NCBI RefSeq assembly: GCF_047948215.1
Contig: NC_134455.1
Span: 78,498,189 to 78,562,188 of the forward strand
Source of the DNA: Lycorma delicatula
Lineage: Eukaryota > Arthropoda > Insecta > Hemiptera > Fulgoridae
Direction: 5' to 3'
Length of the DNA: 64,000 nt
Shown here piece after piece: positions 24,531 through 38,309 of the stretch; position 1 is the first letter of the stretch, and every line of letters begins with the position of its first letter. Position numbers and translations under genes: made by a program. The notes under the pieces are model-generated. The model was not told the DNA's origin, did not search any database, and saw only the letters and a list, made by a program, of their open reading frames with translations.

Positions 24531-26000
24531 ATATTATTTTTGTTGTTGGGCAGAAATTTTTATAGCCCACCGAAATGCAAATTATGTTGTACCTCACAAG
24601 CAACACCTATATTTTATTCATTACAGGCAACGGCTGTATAATTTAGAATATAATTGTAAGTAAATTAATCACGAAGAAATCAACTTTCAGTGTAAAATAA
24701 AAAATTAATGTTTTCCAGTTTGTTTAAATAAAGTCGAAGTATTTATTATTATAATAAATAAATAAGATCGTTTAACATAAAATAATATGCAGAGTATTTG
24801 ACGATATAGAATATTTAAAAAAATAAATGTATAAAACTCTATTGCTTTTCTTCATTAAGTGAATACAGGAAGAGATTTTTTATTTAAGTAGTTAAAAACT
24901 TACTTAATTTAAAATTGGTTGTTTTTGCATATTTCTTGATAATAGCACTAAGATCCAAATATGCATGCTATACATTTAGTACTTAAAAGATAATTACATC
25001 TATTTGAATGTAAGAAATATAGACATTTTTTTTTTTTTTTTTTATAAACTTAAGTTCTGTATAGAGTTAGACTATATCAAAATATAACGATCATAACTGA
25101 ATAATATTTACCGTATTTTACAATAAAAAAAAAAAATTAAAGTTATAATAATTTAAATATTACTATTTACGAGAGAAAAATCAGTAGATGAACTATACGT
25201 TTAACATGTTAAAACGCAACTTTTTCTATTAAAAATATATTATTGTTATAGAATCAAAACGGAATTTGTTCGTAAACATGAAAAATGCATATTATAAAAG
25301 ATATTTCAAGTTTATTGATACAGCAACCAAGTTTTCATCCAATTGATTTTTGTGTAATTCTTTTCTTTTCAAAAATATAATTTTTTCTTTCTAACGTTAT
25401 ATTTATAAAAAAAATTGGAAGATTTTTTGCTTTATTTTGAGATAAAATTGAAAAAAAAAATGGAAAAACATAAAAAGTATAGTTAAAAATCATATTGAAG
25501 GAGAACATGATTTCTAATACGGTATACATTTTTACAGTAACGAAAAAACATAGAATAACTAATAGCTTAAAATTAAAAAAAAATATATATATATATACAT
25601 ATACAATTATTATTATTAACAATAATATTAAAAATCATTAACTGCATTAACAATTAATTTTATAAATATTAAAAGAAGAAACTTAAACAACCCAACATCA
25701 ACAATTAATTTATAAAAAAATTAATAAAATATTTATTTGTATAATACAGAAAATTAAATTTTTAAGACTTTTCAAACTTAAATTTATCTTATAGATATTA
25801 AGGAAGTCCATAAGTTTAATAATTCGTTATAAACTAGCAAATATAATATCCTTTTTTCTTTATTGTTGAATGTTTTTGTTTAAGCTATTTATACTAAAAA
25901 CAATTGAATCCATCATGATGTGTTATTTTTAAAAAAAAGTTAGCAGTAAACACCAATTTAAATTATATAGAATTATATTAATATAACAAATAATTATGTT

Positions 26001-26029
26001 TATTTTAGCGGTTAGGTACCGCTAAAATA
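26001..26029. repeat. perfect 12-bp hairpin
   Basis: TATTTTAGCGGT and ACCGCTAAAATA flank a five-base loop (TAGGT) in otherwise plain AT-rich DNA. It has no gene next to it and its role is unknown. Confidence 0.8.
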
Positions 26030-26136
26030 CAAAATAGATTAAAAGATGTATGTGCTTTTTTTTATCTTAGGAAGAATTCCATTTAATTTAACGTGAAAAT
26101 AGAACGGGGACCAGTAAAGGGTAAAAAATTACTAAA

Positions 26137-26139
<3 letters not shown>

Positions 26140-26169
<30 letters not shown>
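26140..26169. repeat. (AT)n microsatellite
   Basis: About 15 uninterrupted AT units. Confidence 0.9.
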
Positions 26170-26173
<4 letters not shown>

Positions 26174-27543
26174 AAATAAACAGCATAATAAAACAAAATC
26201 AATAAAAAAAAAATACTTTAAAATTGTATTTAAGGTCTTCATGAAATAAAAATTGTTAAATAAAATTTTAATTTTTATTTATTTACGATTATCCTTTGGA
26301 TTACTTATTAAGCAACACAAATTATTTCGTTAATATACCAAATAAAGGACCATCTTGGAAACAGGAACGAATTAAATGTTTCGCGTGATACATCAGCTAC
26401 ATTTATATAAGATTTATCCGAAAAAACAAAATTTAAAATAAAGTTAAACTTAGATCACATTAAATAATTAGTAATTATGTTTACCTACAGTAAAGTATAT
26501 TTTGTTTATATCATTATTTAGCCAATTTATATTAAAAAAATATTTCAAAATATTTTTAAAATTTATCTTAAATAAAAAATTTAAATTATTACGGTACAAG
26601 AGGAAGCATATTGTAGTACACAATAAAGAATTAAATTTATTTTATTTAGTTCTTTTTAAACATTTATTTTTATGAGATTGGAATGATACGCGAATATGCT
26701 GCTGGCATCCTCTTTAAGTTAGTTGGCATAAAGCCATAAAAAATGTACATAATCCCAGAAAAATCTGAGAAAATTAAACGTAAAAGAAAATTAAGTAAGA
26801 AATGAGTATTCTTCATCTAAAATCCAATTAATTAACTACATTTATAATATAAAAGGATTTAAAGTTCGTTTTTTATTAATTTTAATTTTTTTAACTTTTG
26901 AAAAATATAAATTGGTCTCATTTTTAATTAAAAGGAAAGGATATATATATTAATCATTACATTTTACTACATTTTTTTAGATCCGTTTAATCCTTCTGAT
27001 ATGTTTTAAGCCCTTTAATTACTTTAATAGTTTATAATTTGATTAGAATGAAAATAATTTTTTTGGGGAATAAATAAACATCGTTCTTTTATACAATCTT
27101 TTTTAATTTTTTATTCTTTTAGTTTATAAAGCAGCTAAAACTTTTCGTAGCTTTTTCTAATCCATTTATTTTTTAATCCAATCTTGATGACATTATTGTA
27201 CATTTCTGTTTTTCAATGTAACTAAAGATAATCATTTCAAAGGAAAAAAAAAGTTAATAAAAATGCATACAAAAAAACCGATTTAATTTAAAAAAAAAAC
27301 AATTTATTTAAAGTTAAAAAACACAATAACACGGTAATATATAAATTTGTAAAACGTAAAATATTAACGAAATTTGCAATGTTCAGTTAACTTAGTCCAT
27401 ATATAATACAAGGCATAATATTTACACAACAAAAATGGTTTAATCTGTTTATAAATTCACGAGCAAGAAGAACATTATTTTACGGAATGAAATTTTTCCA
27501 TTAACCGGAACTTCAACCGAAAGTATATACCATAGCAATACTC

Positions 27544-27544
27544 A

Positions 27545-27599
<55 letters not shown>
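27544..27599. repeat. poly-A followed by (TA)n microsatellite
   Basis: About 19 A then about 19 TA units. Confidence 0.9.
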
Positions 27600-27610
<11 letters not shown>

Positions 27611-30600
27611 ATACTACAAACAAAACTGATTTTACACCCATTCAATTTACGCTCATAATTTCAACTGAAAATTACCCTGAACCTAAAACGTATTTACTAG
27701 TTGCTTTTTTTCTCTCTTTTTTTAAAAGAATACTTACTGAAAAAATCGACTAGTGTAATAAAAATTATCATAAATAATCCATTAAAAATTACTCTGCTTT
27801 GTTAAATGTAAAATAAAATATAAGAGAATATTTTGATCTTACTTTGCGTATTATGTTAACGAAAAACTGCAAATACAATCTATTGTAATTTTAATTAAAA
27901 TACTTGACAAAATAGTTAAAACAATATTTATGGTAACAAGAAATTCATTTTTAAATAATGGTATTTATCAGAATCTTATTGAGAGCATTGTGTTTCAATT
28001 TCCAGTGCTTTATCCAGTATTCAAATTTCATAATTAAAAAGAAGAGCATACAACAGATAAAACGAAAATATTTATTAAAATCCGCAGTTTTTAAAATGTA
28101 TGAATGTCTTAATACGGTTGATAGAAAGGGGAACTTAAGGGTACACTAAGATTTCTTCTAATAGTTTTATTACATGAAACCGTTTTCAGTTCTAAATAGA
28201 AAGACACGTTAAAAATTATTGGAGATAAAATAAGGAAAAAGTAGGAAATTTGTCGGAAAATAATTTGATTTTTAAAAACATTAACTAGCTGTAACATGTT
28301 ATTTAGTAAATTCAAATCAAATTTATTTTTATACTGGAAAACAGAGATAAATATAAAATTATTTTGTAATGAGAATATATTAACTAATGAACTGCAATAA
28401 ATACTCTTGAAACTGTAAAGATACAAATGACTTTTCTCCGAAAAGAACAAGCTGTGTACAAATTACGAACGACATTCATGTTCCTTCCTCTCTGTACTTA
28501 TTTATTATAATGATGACTTAAATACTATTTGACTACTTTTCTGCAAAAATTACCCCAAAGACAATGTACAGTTAAAAAGCAATAAACATAATTATACAGA
28601 TACGTAATTTTAATCTACTTTCTTTGTAAAATAAAAAAATAATAATTTTATTTTATAAATGAATAATTACGATATAATAAACCTGAAGCTTTTGCGTGGG
28701 AAAACGAGTATGATATTGATTTTTTTGTTTAATGTAAAAAATAACAAGGTACTTATACGTATATACATAATTCCTTCGGATGGAAGACAATTAAATCTTT
28801 TTTATTATTAATATATAAAATCGATAAGTAAGCGACATTCTCTGAAGAAAAAAAATGGAGTTAAGCGAATTCCTTTTAAATTTTTGGTTAAAATATAACT
28901 GAAGAAATATTTTAAAAGTCTCACCAGTAGAGAAGGTGAATGAATCTCTGCTTAAAAATTAAAATAATATATTGCTGGAATACTTTGTCGAAAATTGTAT
29001 GACTTAAATTTTTTTGAATTAATAATTACTTTACAAAATTCGTATACGCAAAAATTAAAAAAAAATAATTAAATAAAAGATTTTATCCAGGATTACAAGA
29101 AAATAGGCGGTAGAATTCATTAAAAAAATAATTAAATCGTTTTTTTTTTTTGTTTATTTTAGTTACAAAAATTAAAGGCAGAAAACACTAAAGGAGGGTG
29201 AAATTAAATTTTGTAGTTTATCTTAAGTTAAAGCGAATAAAACAAAATACAATAAAAACATGTTTTCTATGCAGAAACAATGTATTTATATCTAAATATG
29301 TATTAAAATATGTTTTCTTATTTTTTAATCAAATGATTTTCTATAATGTACATAAGTATTATAGAATTCTTTCTATTTAATTAATATACTTATATATTTT
29401 AAATTATGATAATAAATAATCTATCTAGAAGATTCTACACTCGAGAATAATTAGATACGAAAAATGATAGAACAGTGAAATATAATAGAAACAAAAAGAG
29501 AGAATATCAAAGTGAATAAAAAACTAAAGAAACCTTTTGAACTCCAAATACCTATTTTTATTCTTGCTTTAACATTAAAAAAGTAATATTATAAACTTAG
29601 AATTACTTAAAAATAAGATAATTTTAATAAAATATATATTAAAAATGTAAGCTTTCACATTTACTCGTATGCTAAATTATTTTCATTAAATTTAAAAAAA
29701 ACGTTTTCAACGACTGTTACAATAAGAACTTTTATGATTATTGTAAATAAAACAATATAGTTAATAAAAATGCAGTCTAAGTTGTATTAGACAGTAAAAT
29801 ACAATTATAAAATGTAGGGAAAGATAAATTCTGTTAAACATAAATTTTAAACAACTATTTTTTATTAAGCCTTTAAACAACACTTATAAATAATAAAAAT
29901 AAAGTAGATGTTATTTTCAAGTTATCTCATTTATACTGTTCAAATTAAGTTATTGCTAAATGTTACTTGATTTTCTGAAAAATTTTTAAACAATAAATTC
30001 ATTGCTGACAAATTCCGAAAAAATTACGTAATAATACCTATAAATTTAACATAAAATTACACAAATGCCAACTTATATAAATACTGTTTCATAAACCAAA
30101 ATGTTTCAAACATAGGATAATAAGGAATACTGGGAACGTTATTTAAACAATAGCCTCCATTGTATTTTAAATCGATTGCTTTTACCAATTTCTTTTTACC
30201 AAAAGATAATTCTTGAGATCTTTTTCTACTACATATTATGATAAAGGGAAGGCATACAAAAATAATTTTATTTTCCTATTAAGAAGAATAAATTTCATCT
30301 TAACTATTTATCCAGAATGGTAAATTAAGAGCTATTTAATATTACTTTTTACGTTAAAATAATCCACTGCAACATACAATTTAAATATTATAAGAAAAAT
30401 AACATTTTAACTTACGTAACATAAATGAAAATTTTGAATGAAGTTTCCAAATAAAACTTAAAAAAAAAAAAAAGGTTTATTTCCTTCTATAATATACCGT
30501 TTAAGTTCATTAAGGATTCGATAAATTTTCTCTACGGCTATAAAAAAAAATCCTTCTTCGTTGGGACATTCCACTGACATTTTTATATATTAGAGGCATT

Positions 30601-30947
30601 AATAATTATTAAAAAAAAAGAAATATACATATATAAATATGAAATCATATCTCATTCTAGTGAAATCCAACTGTTCGTAGTTTTTTAATATATTTTTATC
30701 GTAAAATTTTACAATCGATCAAGTAGGTGTCAATACAATTTAATACTCTAAAAACAATCTAAAATTCTTTAAAATTTCATTAAAATAAAACATCTAAAGG
30801 AAATTTATATTTTTAGGCTCTTAGAAAATTATTTTAATTTTTGATCGTTTTACAATGCAGATACATACAATTTTTTCTTACATTTGTTTTAAAACATTTC
30901 TTCTTTTCTAATGTGTATGATGCTATCTGTTCAACTAGAGAATAATA

Positions 30948-31194
30948 AACAATCCCCCACAGCCCAATGAGATGACGATTAAATGTGTGGCATGTAAATG
31001 AGATGTAGACTTGTGTACTCCTGGCTGATTATACCTAAGAGGTGTGATTGATTGAACCCAAACCATCAAAGTATACCGGTATCCACTGTCTAGTATTCAA
31101 ATCCGTATAAAAGCTTTTACTAGGATTTGAACCTCAGGAGCTTCGTCGCCAATCAGCTGTCATGTAGTACCCACTACAGCAGCCCGGTAGGTTA
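30948..31194 (-). mobile_element. old tRNA-derived SINE, family S1, copy D
   Basis: On the minus strand it begins CCTACCGGGCTGCTGTAGTG, keeps a reduced CAGCTGATTGG core, then GGTTCAAATCCTAGTAA (box B), ATACGGATTTGAATACTAGA and GTGGATACCGGT. The tail diverges after ACCACACC-like sequence and lacks the CATCCTCTGAAG ending. It is more diverged than the other copies, and no target-site duplication was seen. Confidence 0.75.
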
Positions 31195-33234
31195 TAATGA
31201 CATTTACTCTTTGAGAAGTAATTGGTTATAATTTATAATTATTGAATCTGCGAATAGTATATTTAAATTCATAGTGATGTTTAAAAACATTTTTAGGTCG
31301 ATATTCCAAAGATATGTTAATTTTTAGAAAAGAAAAATTAATATAATTTAACAACTTTTTTCCGCAATTTTATATGGTTTAGAAACAATACTTATTATTA
31401 GGCAATATTTATGAGTGTAATATTTTCTTTTAAAACAATTGATATTTTTTAAAAACTAGTTTAATTTGGCAATAAAAAACACAACTATTACATAAGAATA
31501 AGAATAATAAAATTAATTGACTTAATAATTTGTACATAGTTTAGAATATTAAGTAAAGAAATACATTTACATAATTAATTAACAACAATAATAAAATAAT
31601 AATATTTTAGGTTAGGTAAAATTTTAATAATACCCACAATTCTAATATGGTCCTATAATAGAATAGACTGTTAAAAAATAATAATCAGATTATTGTAATT
31701 ATTCAATTTTAATACCGTATTAAAAATAAAATAAATTAATAACAATAAAAATTTATTTATTCATAAAATTTATAATAAAAATTACATAGAAATAACATTT
31801 ACTTCTAATATACATTAAATAGTACAAATATAAGTTACTCGCTTAATTACGATCTGCAGTAAAAAGAAATTGTCACATTTTATTTACCTTATTTTAAAAA
31901 TATTCTCAATCGAATTCATTACTTTGACTCATTAAATAATATTATTTTGTCATGGCTATACACAACAGTATAATAAAATTTTATTAACTATTGAGCCGTT
32001 TAAAGTAAGGAAGAAAGGTGTAAAATAATTTGTTATAATCAGCTGGGATTACCGAATATGCTATATGTATATAATAAAATTACATATTAAGTGAATGATT
32101 AAAAATAATAATAAAAATTGAATTGAATACAAATTACTGTAATTAAAATTGTTTATTGATAACATTAGATATACAAGTAAATACGTAAAATAAAAGTACA
32201 AAATGAAAATAATAACATAATACTACTTGACAAAGCTTAATGTTTAACCACAAGAGGGAACAGCACTAGTTATGTTTACCTAAGTTGAAGTAACATTTGC
32301 TTATAATCATGTTGTAGTCATTTTCACTGCATACAAATTTCTTTTATTAGGTCAAAATCATTCTACACATATTATTTTAATTAATTCTTAATCTTCCGAT
32401 AAAGTACATTTATACGCCATAGTGGTATCACGTTTGTTACGTGGATAAATAAATAATTAGTAAATTTTTATTTATTCGATATCGTTAAATTTGAACAAAT
32501 ATTTATTTCATAATTATAACAATTCTTATTATATGTTAGAGAATAATTTTAAAATAAATACATTAGTAAAACTTATTAAAAAAACAAATGCTTAATAGAC
32601 AAATGTACATACAATGTTATGGTATTTATTTGATTATTTGTTTTTTTAACAGATGTATAATATTAAATTACAAATTATTGAATAGCAATAACGATATATT
32701 TTAATATTCAAGAAAAGATTTTGTATTAATGACTTAATAAAAACAAAACTATTATTCTGACCAACCGGATTAATAGTACGTTTTGTCAAGTAGTACTATA
32801 TTAGGCAATTCACAGTTGGTGTACATCATAGTCAGCATTTTTTTTTAATTACTGAGTACAGTTATGAGCTAACTGAACATATAGATGGGTAATTATTTTT
32901 AATATTAACACACAAAAATTTAAATAGTTTTATTTCTTTTATCATTAAACCCCATTTATATAAAATTGCTAATACGACGTTGAGTAAGAGCTATGCTATG
33001 GAAAAAGATAGATTGATTGAAAAGTTATACTTCATTTACTAATTTTAATAAACAACAAATAAAATTGCAGTAAGAAAAATTGCTTATGACGTTTAAGTCA
33101 AAAACATTATAAGCATGTTAACAAACACATTGTAAATTTTGTTATACACAAACGCAATGCAGGTAAACACGATATTTCTGACTGAAACAAATTGTAAGTA
33201 AGAAGGATGTTTGTTTTTGTCTTTTAAGTGAGTC
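31195..33234. other. very AT-rich, repeat-poor DNA
   Basis: Nothing recognised. Confidence 0.6.
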
Positions 33235-33520
33235 TAGGAGGATTTTATTTGATAAGCTTAGCGGCTAGAGACCGAAGAGGAAACAGTTTCCATTAGTCTA
33301 TAGGCAGTCTTCTAGCCTCATAAAACAGGGAAGGAGAGATAAACAATAAGAAAAAAAAACACTTGCACTGAAGGTGAGAAAGGATGATTTACTCATGGAG
33401 CAATTGCAGTAAGAAAAAAACAAGCCACACATAAAGAAATGGTAAAAGCCCTCCTGCAGGAAGAGGGCCTCCATCCCGCTCACACCACCTTATTCAGTAT
33501 ATCAAGTATCTTTATTCCTA
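33235..33520. other. GC-richer island of unknown function
   Basis: This stretch has clearly more G and C than the tens of kilobases around it. It includes GCCCTCctgcaggaaGAGGGC, a small hairpin at about 33449-33470, and ends ATCCCGCTCACACCACC. Short open frames of about 60-74 codons exist on both strands but show no family signature. It could be a regulatory element, an unrecognised exon or an old mobile-element fragment. Confidence 0.4.
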
Positions 33521-36118
33521 TTCAAGCAGCACATAGAAAATCAATGATTTTGCTTCGATCAATTAATGTTGCAGCAATAGACTTATTTTTTCAAAATAAA
33601 AGAGAGGTATCTTTTAAAATTAAACAGCCAACTGAGGACAGGTACAAGGTTCTAAGGAAATAACTTCGCTTATAATCAGTCGATATTAAAAGCAGCTAAT
33701 ATGGAAGTATTCAACTGAATTACACACCATTAAAATAGATTACCAATAGGAAATACGGCACATAACTCTTACCCTAATCGTAGCAGATACTATTGTGCAA
33801 ATTCCTTTGCGAATAATAATAATTGGTATTTATCTTAATTACACTTTTAATTACATAAAATCTCACATGTATAAAGTCCTACAAAATAAAAAATATCGAA
33901 CATTAAATAATGATAAATTATTTTATATAAATTGCATAAAATTTTAAAAATAAGTATTTTTAATTATTTTATAGGTTATATATTAAAATGTTAATATTTT
34001 GAAAATATCTGTGTAAAACTAAATAAAGCTTAAAAAAAATTATTTTGCTACTTTTTATATTGTTGGATTTATAATATTAACAAATCTAAAGAGGCCTTTG
34101 ATTATAAAACATTTATCTAAATAAATTACTTAGATAAAAAACAAAAAAATAATATTAGAAAATTATTTATTTTCCAAGATTCTAATCTTTCAAAAAATAT
34201 AATTCATTATCTAACAATTGTTGTTATTTTACAAGAAAAATTCAATTGGATTTTCAAAAATATGTTCAACATTTTCTTTTTTAAATAATTTTAATTACAT
34301 AATTTTGCTTTAATAAACTATTTAAGAAATATAAAAACAATAACACAAAAGTGTGAAATTAATTTGAATTAATTGGCTACTAATTTCTAAATAGCTTGAC
34401 AATAATACTTATTCCTACTCCTGAACCTAACAGTCAAGATTTTATCTACCTTCAGGTAATATAAGAGAATAACATGATTAGTATTATCTTCAAGACTTAA
34501 AAATAATCCTCTGCTGTAATATAAAAAGTAGATGATACCACATGTTTTTGGAATTTACTATAACTAAATCTTTCTTTACTACTAAATTATTATATAACAA
34601 TTTAATTTAAAAAAAAAATAATAATAATAATAAACATAACAGGAAAACTGCAAAAAAATTTAGACATTATAGAAAATCTTTTAAATTTAATTATCTGTAC
34701 CCGTTAATTTGATATCTTATCATCTTCAACTTACTAATATAATAATGTTAGGAATCTATGTAACAAACAGATAGCACTAATGTTTGTCTTTCTTAAAAAA
34801 AAAGAAAAAAAAGAAGAAAATCATGTGACACTAATAAGTTAATTTATCTCAATATATTGTACAGCATTAAAATTAAATACATAAAAAAGATATATAATTT
34901 ATATATTTTTTTTTTAAATGATCTCATTAAAAATACATTAACCTAATTAAATCGGAAAGATAGTTCAATATATATAAAATAAATTTGTTATTAAGTTATA
35001 TAACATCAAAATATTGATTGTTAAAACCTAATAATAATAATGAGATAATCACAGTTTTACCAGATATAGTTACAAAAAAAGCTCAAAAAAATACATAAAT
35101 ATTAAAATGTATTTAAAAAAAAACTATAAAAAAAGATGTTTATTAAAAAATATTATGCATATTTGTATCTGTAATATAATTACACTATAGATAAATTATA
35201 GTATAATTTATATATAAAATAATTATTAAATTAAACTAAAACTTCCACATGCTAAACACATTAAAAAATATTCTTTTTACTGCTTTCTAATCTCAATATA
35301 AAAAAAAACTACTTAAACATGGCTTCCACTGATATATTTTAAAAAGAAAAAATAATTAACAATTTTTTAACCACCGTACAAGCAAAAAAAGATAATGTTC
35401 TAAAGATCTTTCGGTTTTTCAAACAATCATAGAGGGATTAAAAATATTATAAGGAAAATATATAAATAAATTAAAAAAATTTATCTTGTTTTATTTAAAA
35501 ATAATAAATCAAATGGTAATATGTAACGAAACTTAAATTTGTTGGATTAACTGTGTCATAGTTTGATTATATAAAAGTATTTTTTTTTATGCTGTACAAT
35601 TGGGAACATTGAATGAACTGTTGTCTAGTACGGAGAATGTTTTACGCAGTCAAGGTCACTATAGTAAAAGAGTGGAAATCATTAATTTTTTTTTTACAGT
35701 TTTACAGAATGTGAAACATAGTAAAGAATGGCACAAGTTTTATATTATTTTTTAAAAATACATCTATATATCCAATGTGCATAGTAAGCCAAATAAAAAA
35801 AAAACAATATTTGTTGAAATATAAATTTGTAAAATCACTCTTAAAAGGTAGATGACTTTTATAATTCGAAAAACAACGAGATTAATTTTTTAATATAAAA
35901 ATATAATACAAGTTGTATTAATGATAATGTATTGAAAAAATTAAAACATTTGACAAAAAAAAGTAATAAAATTTATGATTTTTTACTAAAATTTAATAAT
36001 ATAAATCTCAGCTGATTATATCACAAAGATAGACAATAATATTATTGGTAGTCAACAATCATTTGAACACAAAAACTTATATTTGCGACATATTTTATTC
36101 CGTTCTAATTAAAATCGT
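33521..36118. other. very AT-rich DNA downstream of the zinc-finger gene
   Basis: Nothing recognised apart from short A/T runs. It could include part of a longer 3' UTR. Confidence 0.55.
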
Positions 36119-37187
36119 TTTATTATTTATTTATTTATAGTTTATACAAAATAAATTTAATGATAATAATAATCATTTTATAATAATTACCCCACAACCT
36201 TGTGTGGAAATAAAAACAAAAAAAATCACAATAAAAGTTTTTTTGTTTTTGTTTATGAACACCATATTTAAAAGTATACATTTAATTAAATAATATTAAA
36301 ATTTCTATCGGGCAATAATAATTATAATAGTAATAATAATATTAATAACTATAATAGCAATAATAATAATAATAATAATAAAATAATAATATTAATACGA
36401 ACGGTTTCTTGTCTTAACAATATAGAACAAAACCGACCATCAAATTTAACAAAAAAAAACCTAAAACTTAAAAACAACTGTACATGAGAAAGCATTCAAA
36501 ATGTCAATACTTTTTTCTATTTACAAGTGACGTTTAAGTAACAAAGAGGAACAACATACTGTTAACTTACATACAATCTACACGCATGTTTTTATCGTAC
36601 AAAGCCAATGAAAATGATTGCAGACATTACACACGTTCACGCTTTCAGTATCACTCTTTGTCCACATAACAATCTATCATCGATAATTTACTTATTACTT
36701 TAATAATATTAATTATTTTACAAGAAATTAAGAAAATACTTCGATTCCTTTATCGTATTTTTTTTTAAGTACGAATTTAAATGTTTTTCCTTTTTTGAAA
36801 TCATTAAATTAATATGCTTAATAACTACATCAAATATTAAAATTAATACAGGATATATTAAAGAAACATCCTGAAAGTAGGCATAATCACACAAAAAATA
36901 TTTTTAAAAACGATCACATCACAACGGACAGCAAGCTGTTCTTTTTGTTGATGAACCCATTTTAATCAAACAAAATGTTTTCTAAAAAAAATCATGTCCT
37001 ACACACTCATAAGTCAATATTGCTAAACCTTTGAGAGGTAGTATTATTGCCAAGAGCACCGATCGTCACATCACAAGTTTTACAATTCCGATTTCCATAA
37101 TTATCCTGTCATCACCAAAAATAATTATCGATCACTTCACTAACGAATCAGTCACGTTTACCCCGGGTACGTGATGGGGGCGTGCCA
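36119..37187 (-). other. probable 3' UTR of the rn/sqz gene with clustered AATAAA signals
   Basis: About 1.07 kb follows the stop codon. The 36.5-37.19 kb part is less AT-rich and more complex than the flanking DNA. The first AATAAA hexamers on the minus strand lie together at 36119-36124, 36126-36131 and 36130-36135, which makes this a natural cleavage region. A Pumilio-type TGTAAATA is present on the minus strand near 36518-36526. A (TAA)n tract lies within the segment at about 36.36 kb. No transposon was recognised here. The 3' end is inferred only from the hexamers; a longer or shorter UTR is possible. Confidence 0.42.
36315..36394. repeat. interrupted (TAA)n microsatellite
   Basis: Runs of TAA/AAT units, the longest at 36359-36391. 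It lies in the proposed 3' UTR of the zinc-finger gene. Confidence 0.85.
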
Positions 37188-38309
37188 TTATTGTGTTTTC
37201 TCTTTTAAACCCTGAATCAGATGTTCGGTAGACATTAATGTAGGACCGGGCTGATGAGCGTAATTCCGGATCTGATGTAAAGATATAAGTTGATTAGGAA
37301 AACTGTTGGCCGATACCGTTTTTGGCATTTCCATAGCTACAGAAGTCTGAACACCACCGGTTAAACTTTGAATCTGTCCGCTAGAAGTGACGACCTTTGC
37401 ACCGGGAAAAGCTATCGCGTTATACGATAAATAAGCGGGCCTCGGGTCAGAGATCTGATGATGATTAAGGTGGTGATTATGATGATGAGGAGGAATTCCC
37501 ATAGACTGAATGGGAGTAAAGGCGGAAGCGGATGAAGTATTATTCTTCGAATTGATGACGGAATCGTGGTAATTTCCAGGAGAGGAGGCGTTTGGAGTCG
37601 GTGGGGGTGCGGGTGGCCGTCCTGTGTTGTGATCTTCACCGTTCATGTCTCGGTGGAGATGATCGGATAGTACGCCGTTTCCTTGCTGTTGTAATGTCTC
37701 GTGTTGGCTGAAGGCGTCTACTAAATTATTTGCTGTATCCGGCGATACTTTCGGCCAGTAATGTGGATTATCCAATGTAACGCGTGGAATACCTATAATA
37801 GGCGGTCGTTTATCGGTGCGTTCGGCATGTTTTTGCATATGTTTTGTCAAATAAGTTTCCTGCGTGTAACTTTTACCGCAGTATTGGCAAATATGTGTTT
37901 TAAGATGTTTAGATTCCTTATGTTTAGGGATGTGTTCCAACAAAGCGGGTTCGTCCGCAAAACACTTATAACAGGAATTACACTTATACGGCTTATCCGT
38001 CTGATGACAGCGCGAGTGCGATTGAAGGTTACTGAGCTGGGAGAAGGCCTTGTTGCAACCGGGATGTCTGCATTTATAGGGCTTGTCTCCTGTATGAGTT
38101 CGGATGTGTTGTTGGAGATGTGACAGTTGAGTGAACTTGCGCTGGCAGATCTCGCAACGGTACGGTTTGATGCCCAAATGGATGCGTGTGTGCTGGCTCA
38201 AGTAGGAACTGTTGGCAAACGTCTTACTGCATTGGGTACACTTGTACGGTTTCACCTCACGCATATGTAGTTGTGAATGTAACTGCAATTCCGACTTAGA
38301 GCCAAAAAT
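37188..38309 (-). CDS. rn/sqz: rotund/squeeze-family C2H2 zinc-finger transcription factor, terminal coding exon
   Basis: This exon encodes about 373 residues ending in TAA at 37188-37190. Numbering from the first exonic residue, five complete C2H2 fingers are visible: C24/C27-H40/H44, C52/C55-H68/H72, C80/C85-H98/H102 (four residues between its cysteines), C110/C113-H126/H130 and C141/C144-H157/H161. The exon opens inside another finger: it has the F, the L and the two histidines (H11, H15) of finger 1, whose cysteines must lie in the upstream exon. The linkers and the order of fingers (QLSHLQQH, QLSNLQSH, ETYLTKHMQKH) match the insect rotund/squeeze and nematode LIN-29 family, which are nuclear DNA-binding regulators of limb, neuronal and developmental-timing fates. 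After the fingers comes a low-complexity tail with an HHHNHH cluster near residue 275. The open frame can be read three codons further, to an ATG at 38316-38318, but those codons are the intron's acceptor and not a start. I cannot decide between the paralogues rn and sqz, because their fingers are almost identical. Confidence 0.93.
   Translation of the reverse strand: MFGSKSELQLHSQLHMREVKPYKCTQCSKTFANSSYLSQHTRIHLGIKPYRCEICQRKFTQLSHLQQHIRTHTGDKPYKCRHPGCNKAFSQLSNLQSHSRCHQTDKPYKCNSCYKCFADEPALLEHIPKHKESKHLKTHICQYCGKSYTQETYLTKHMQKHAERTDKRPPIIGIPRVTLDNPHYWPKVSPDTANNLVDAFSQHETLQQQGNGVLSDHLHRDMNGEDHNTGRPPAPPPTPNASSPGNYHDSVINSKNNTSSASAFTPIQSMGIPPHHHNHHLNHHQISDPRPAYLSYNAIAFPGAKVVTSSGQIQSLTGGVQTSVAMEMPKTVSANSFPNQLISLHQIRNYAHQPGPTLMSTEHLIQGLKEKTQ

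Larger units (their letters stand above)
24531..30947. other. very AT-rich, repeat-poor DNA
   Basis: Contains poly-T (about 25026-25043), a 29-bp hairpin and two AT microsatellites, but no transposon or gene that I can recognise. Open frames at 25335-25622 and 28109-28450 (minus) are Ile/Phe/Lys/Asn-rich chance frames. Confidence 0.6.

Noticed and set aside
25335..25622. A 95-codon, hydrophobic open frame that looks like a small membrane protein
   Set aside because: It comes from A/T runs and an AT microsatellite; the hydrophobicity is a by-product of T-rich codons.
28109..28450. A 113-codon open frame on the minus strand
   Set aside because: Composition is that of translated AT-rich DNA (Phe, Ile, Asn, Lys, Ser), with no motif or splice context.
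37761..38123. A 120-codon open frame on the plus strand
   Set aside because: It is the antisense shadow of the zinc-finger exon.
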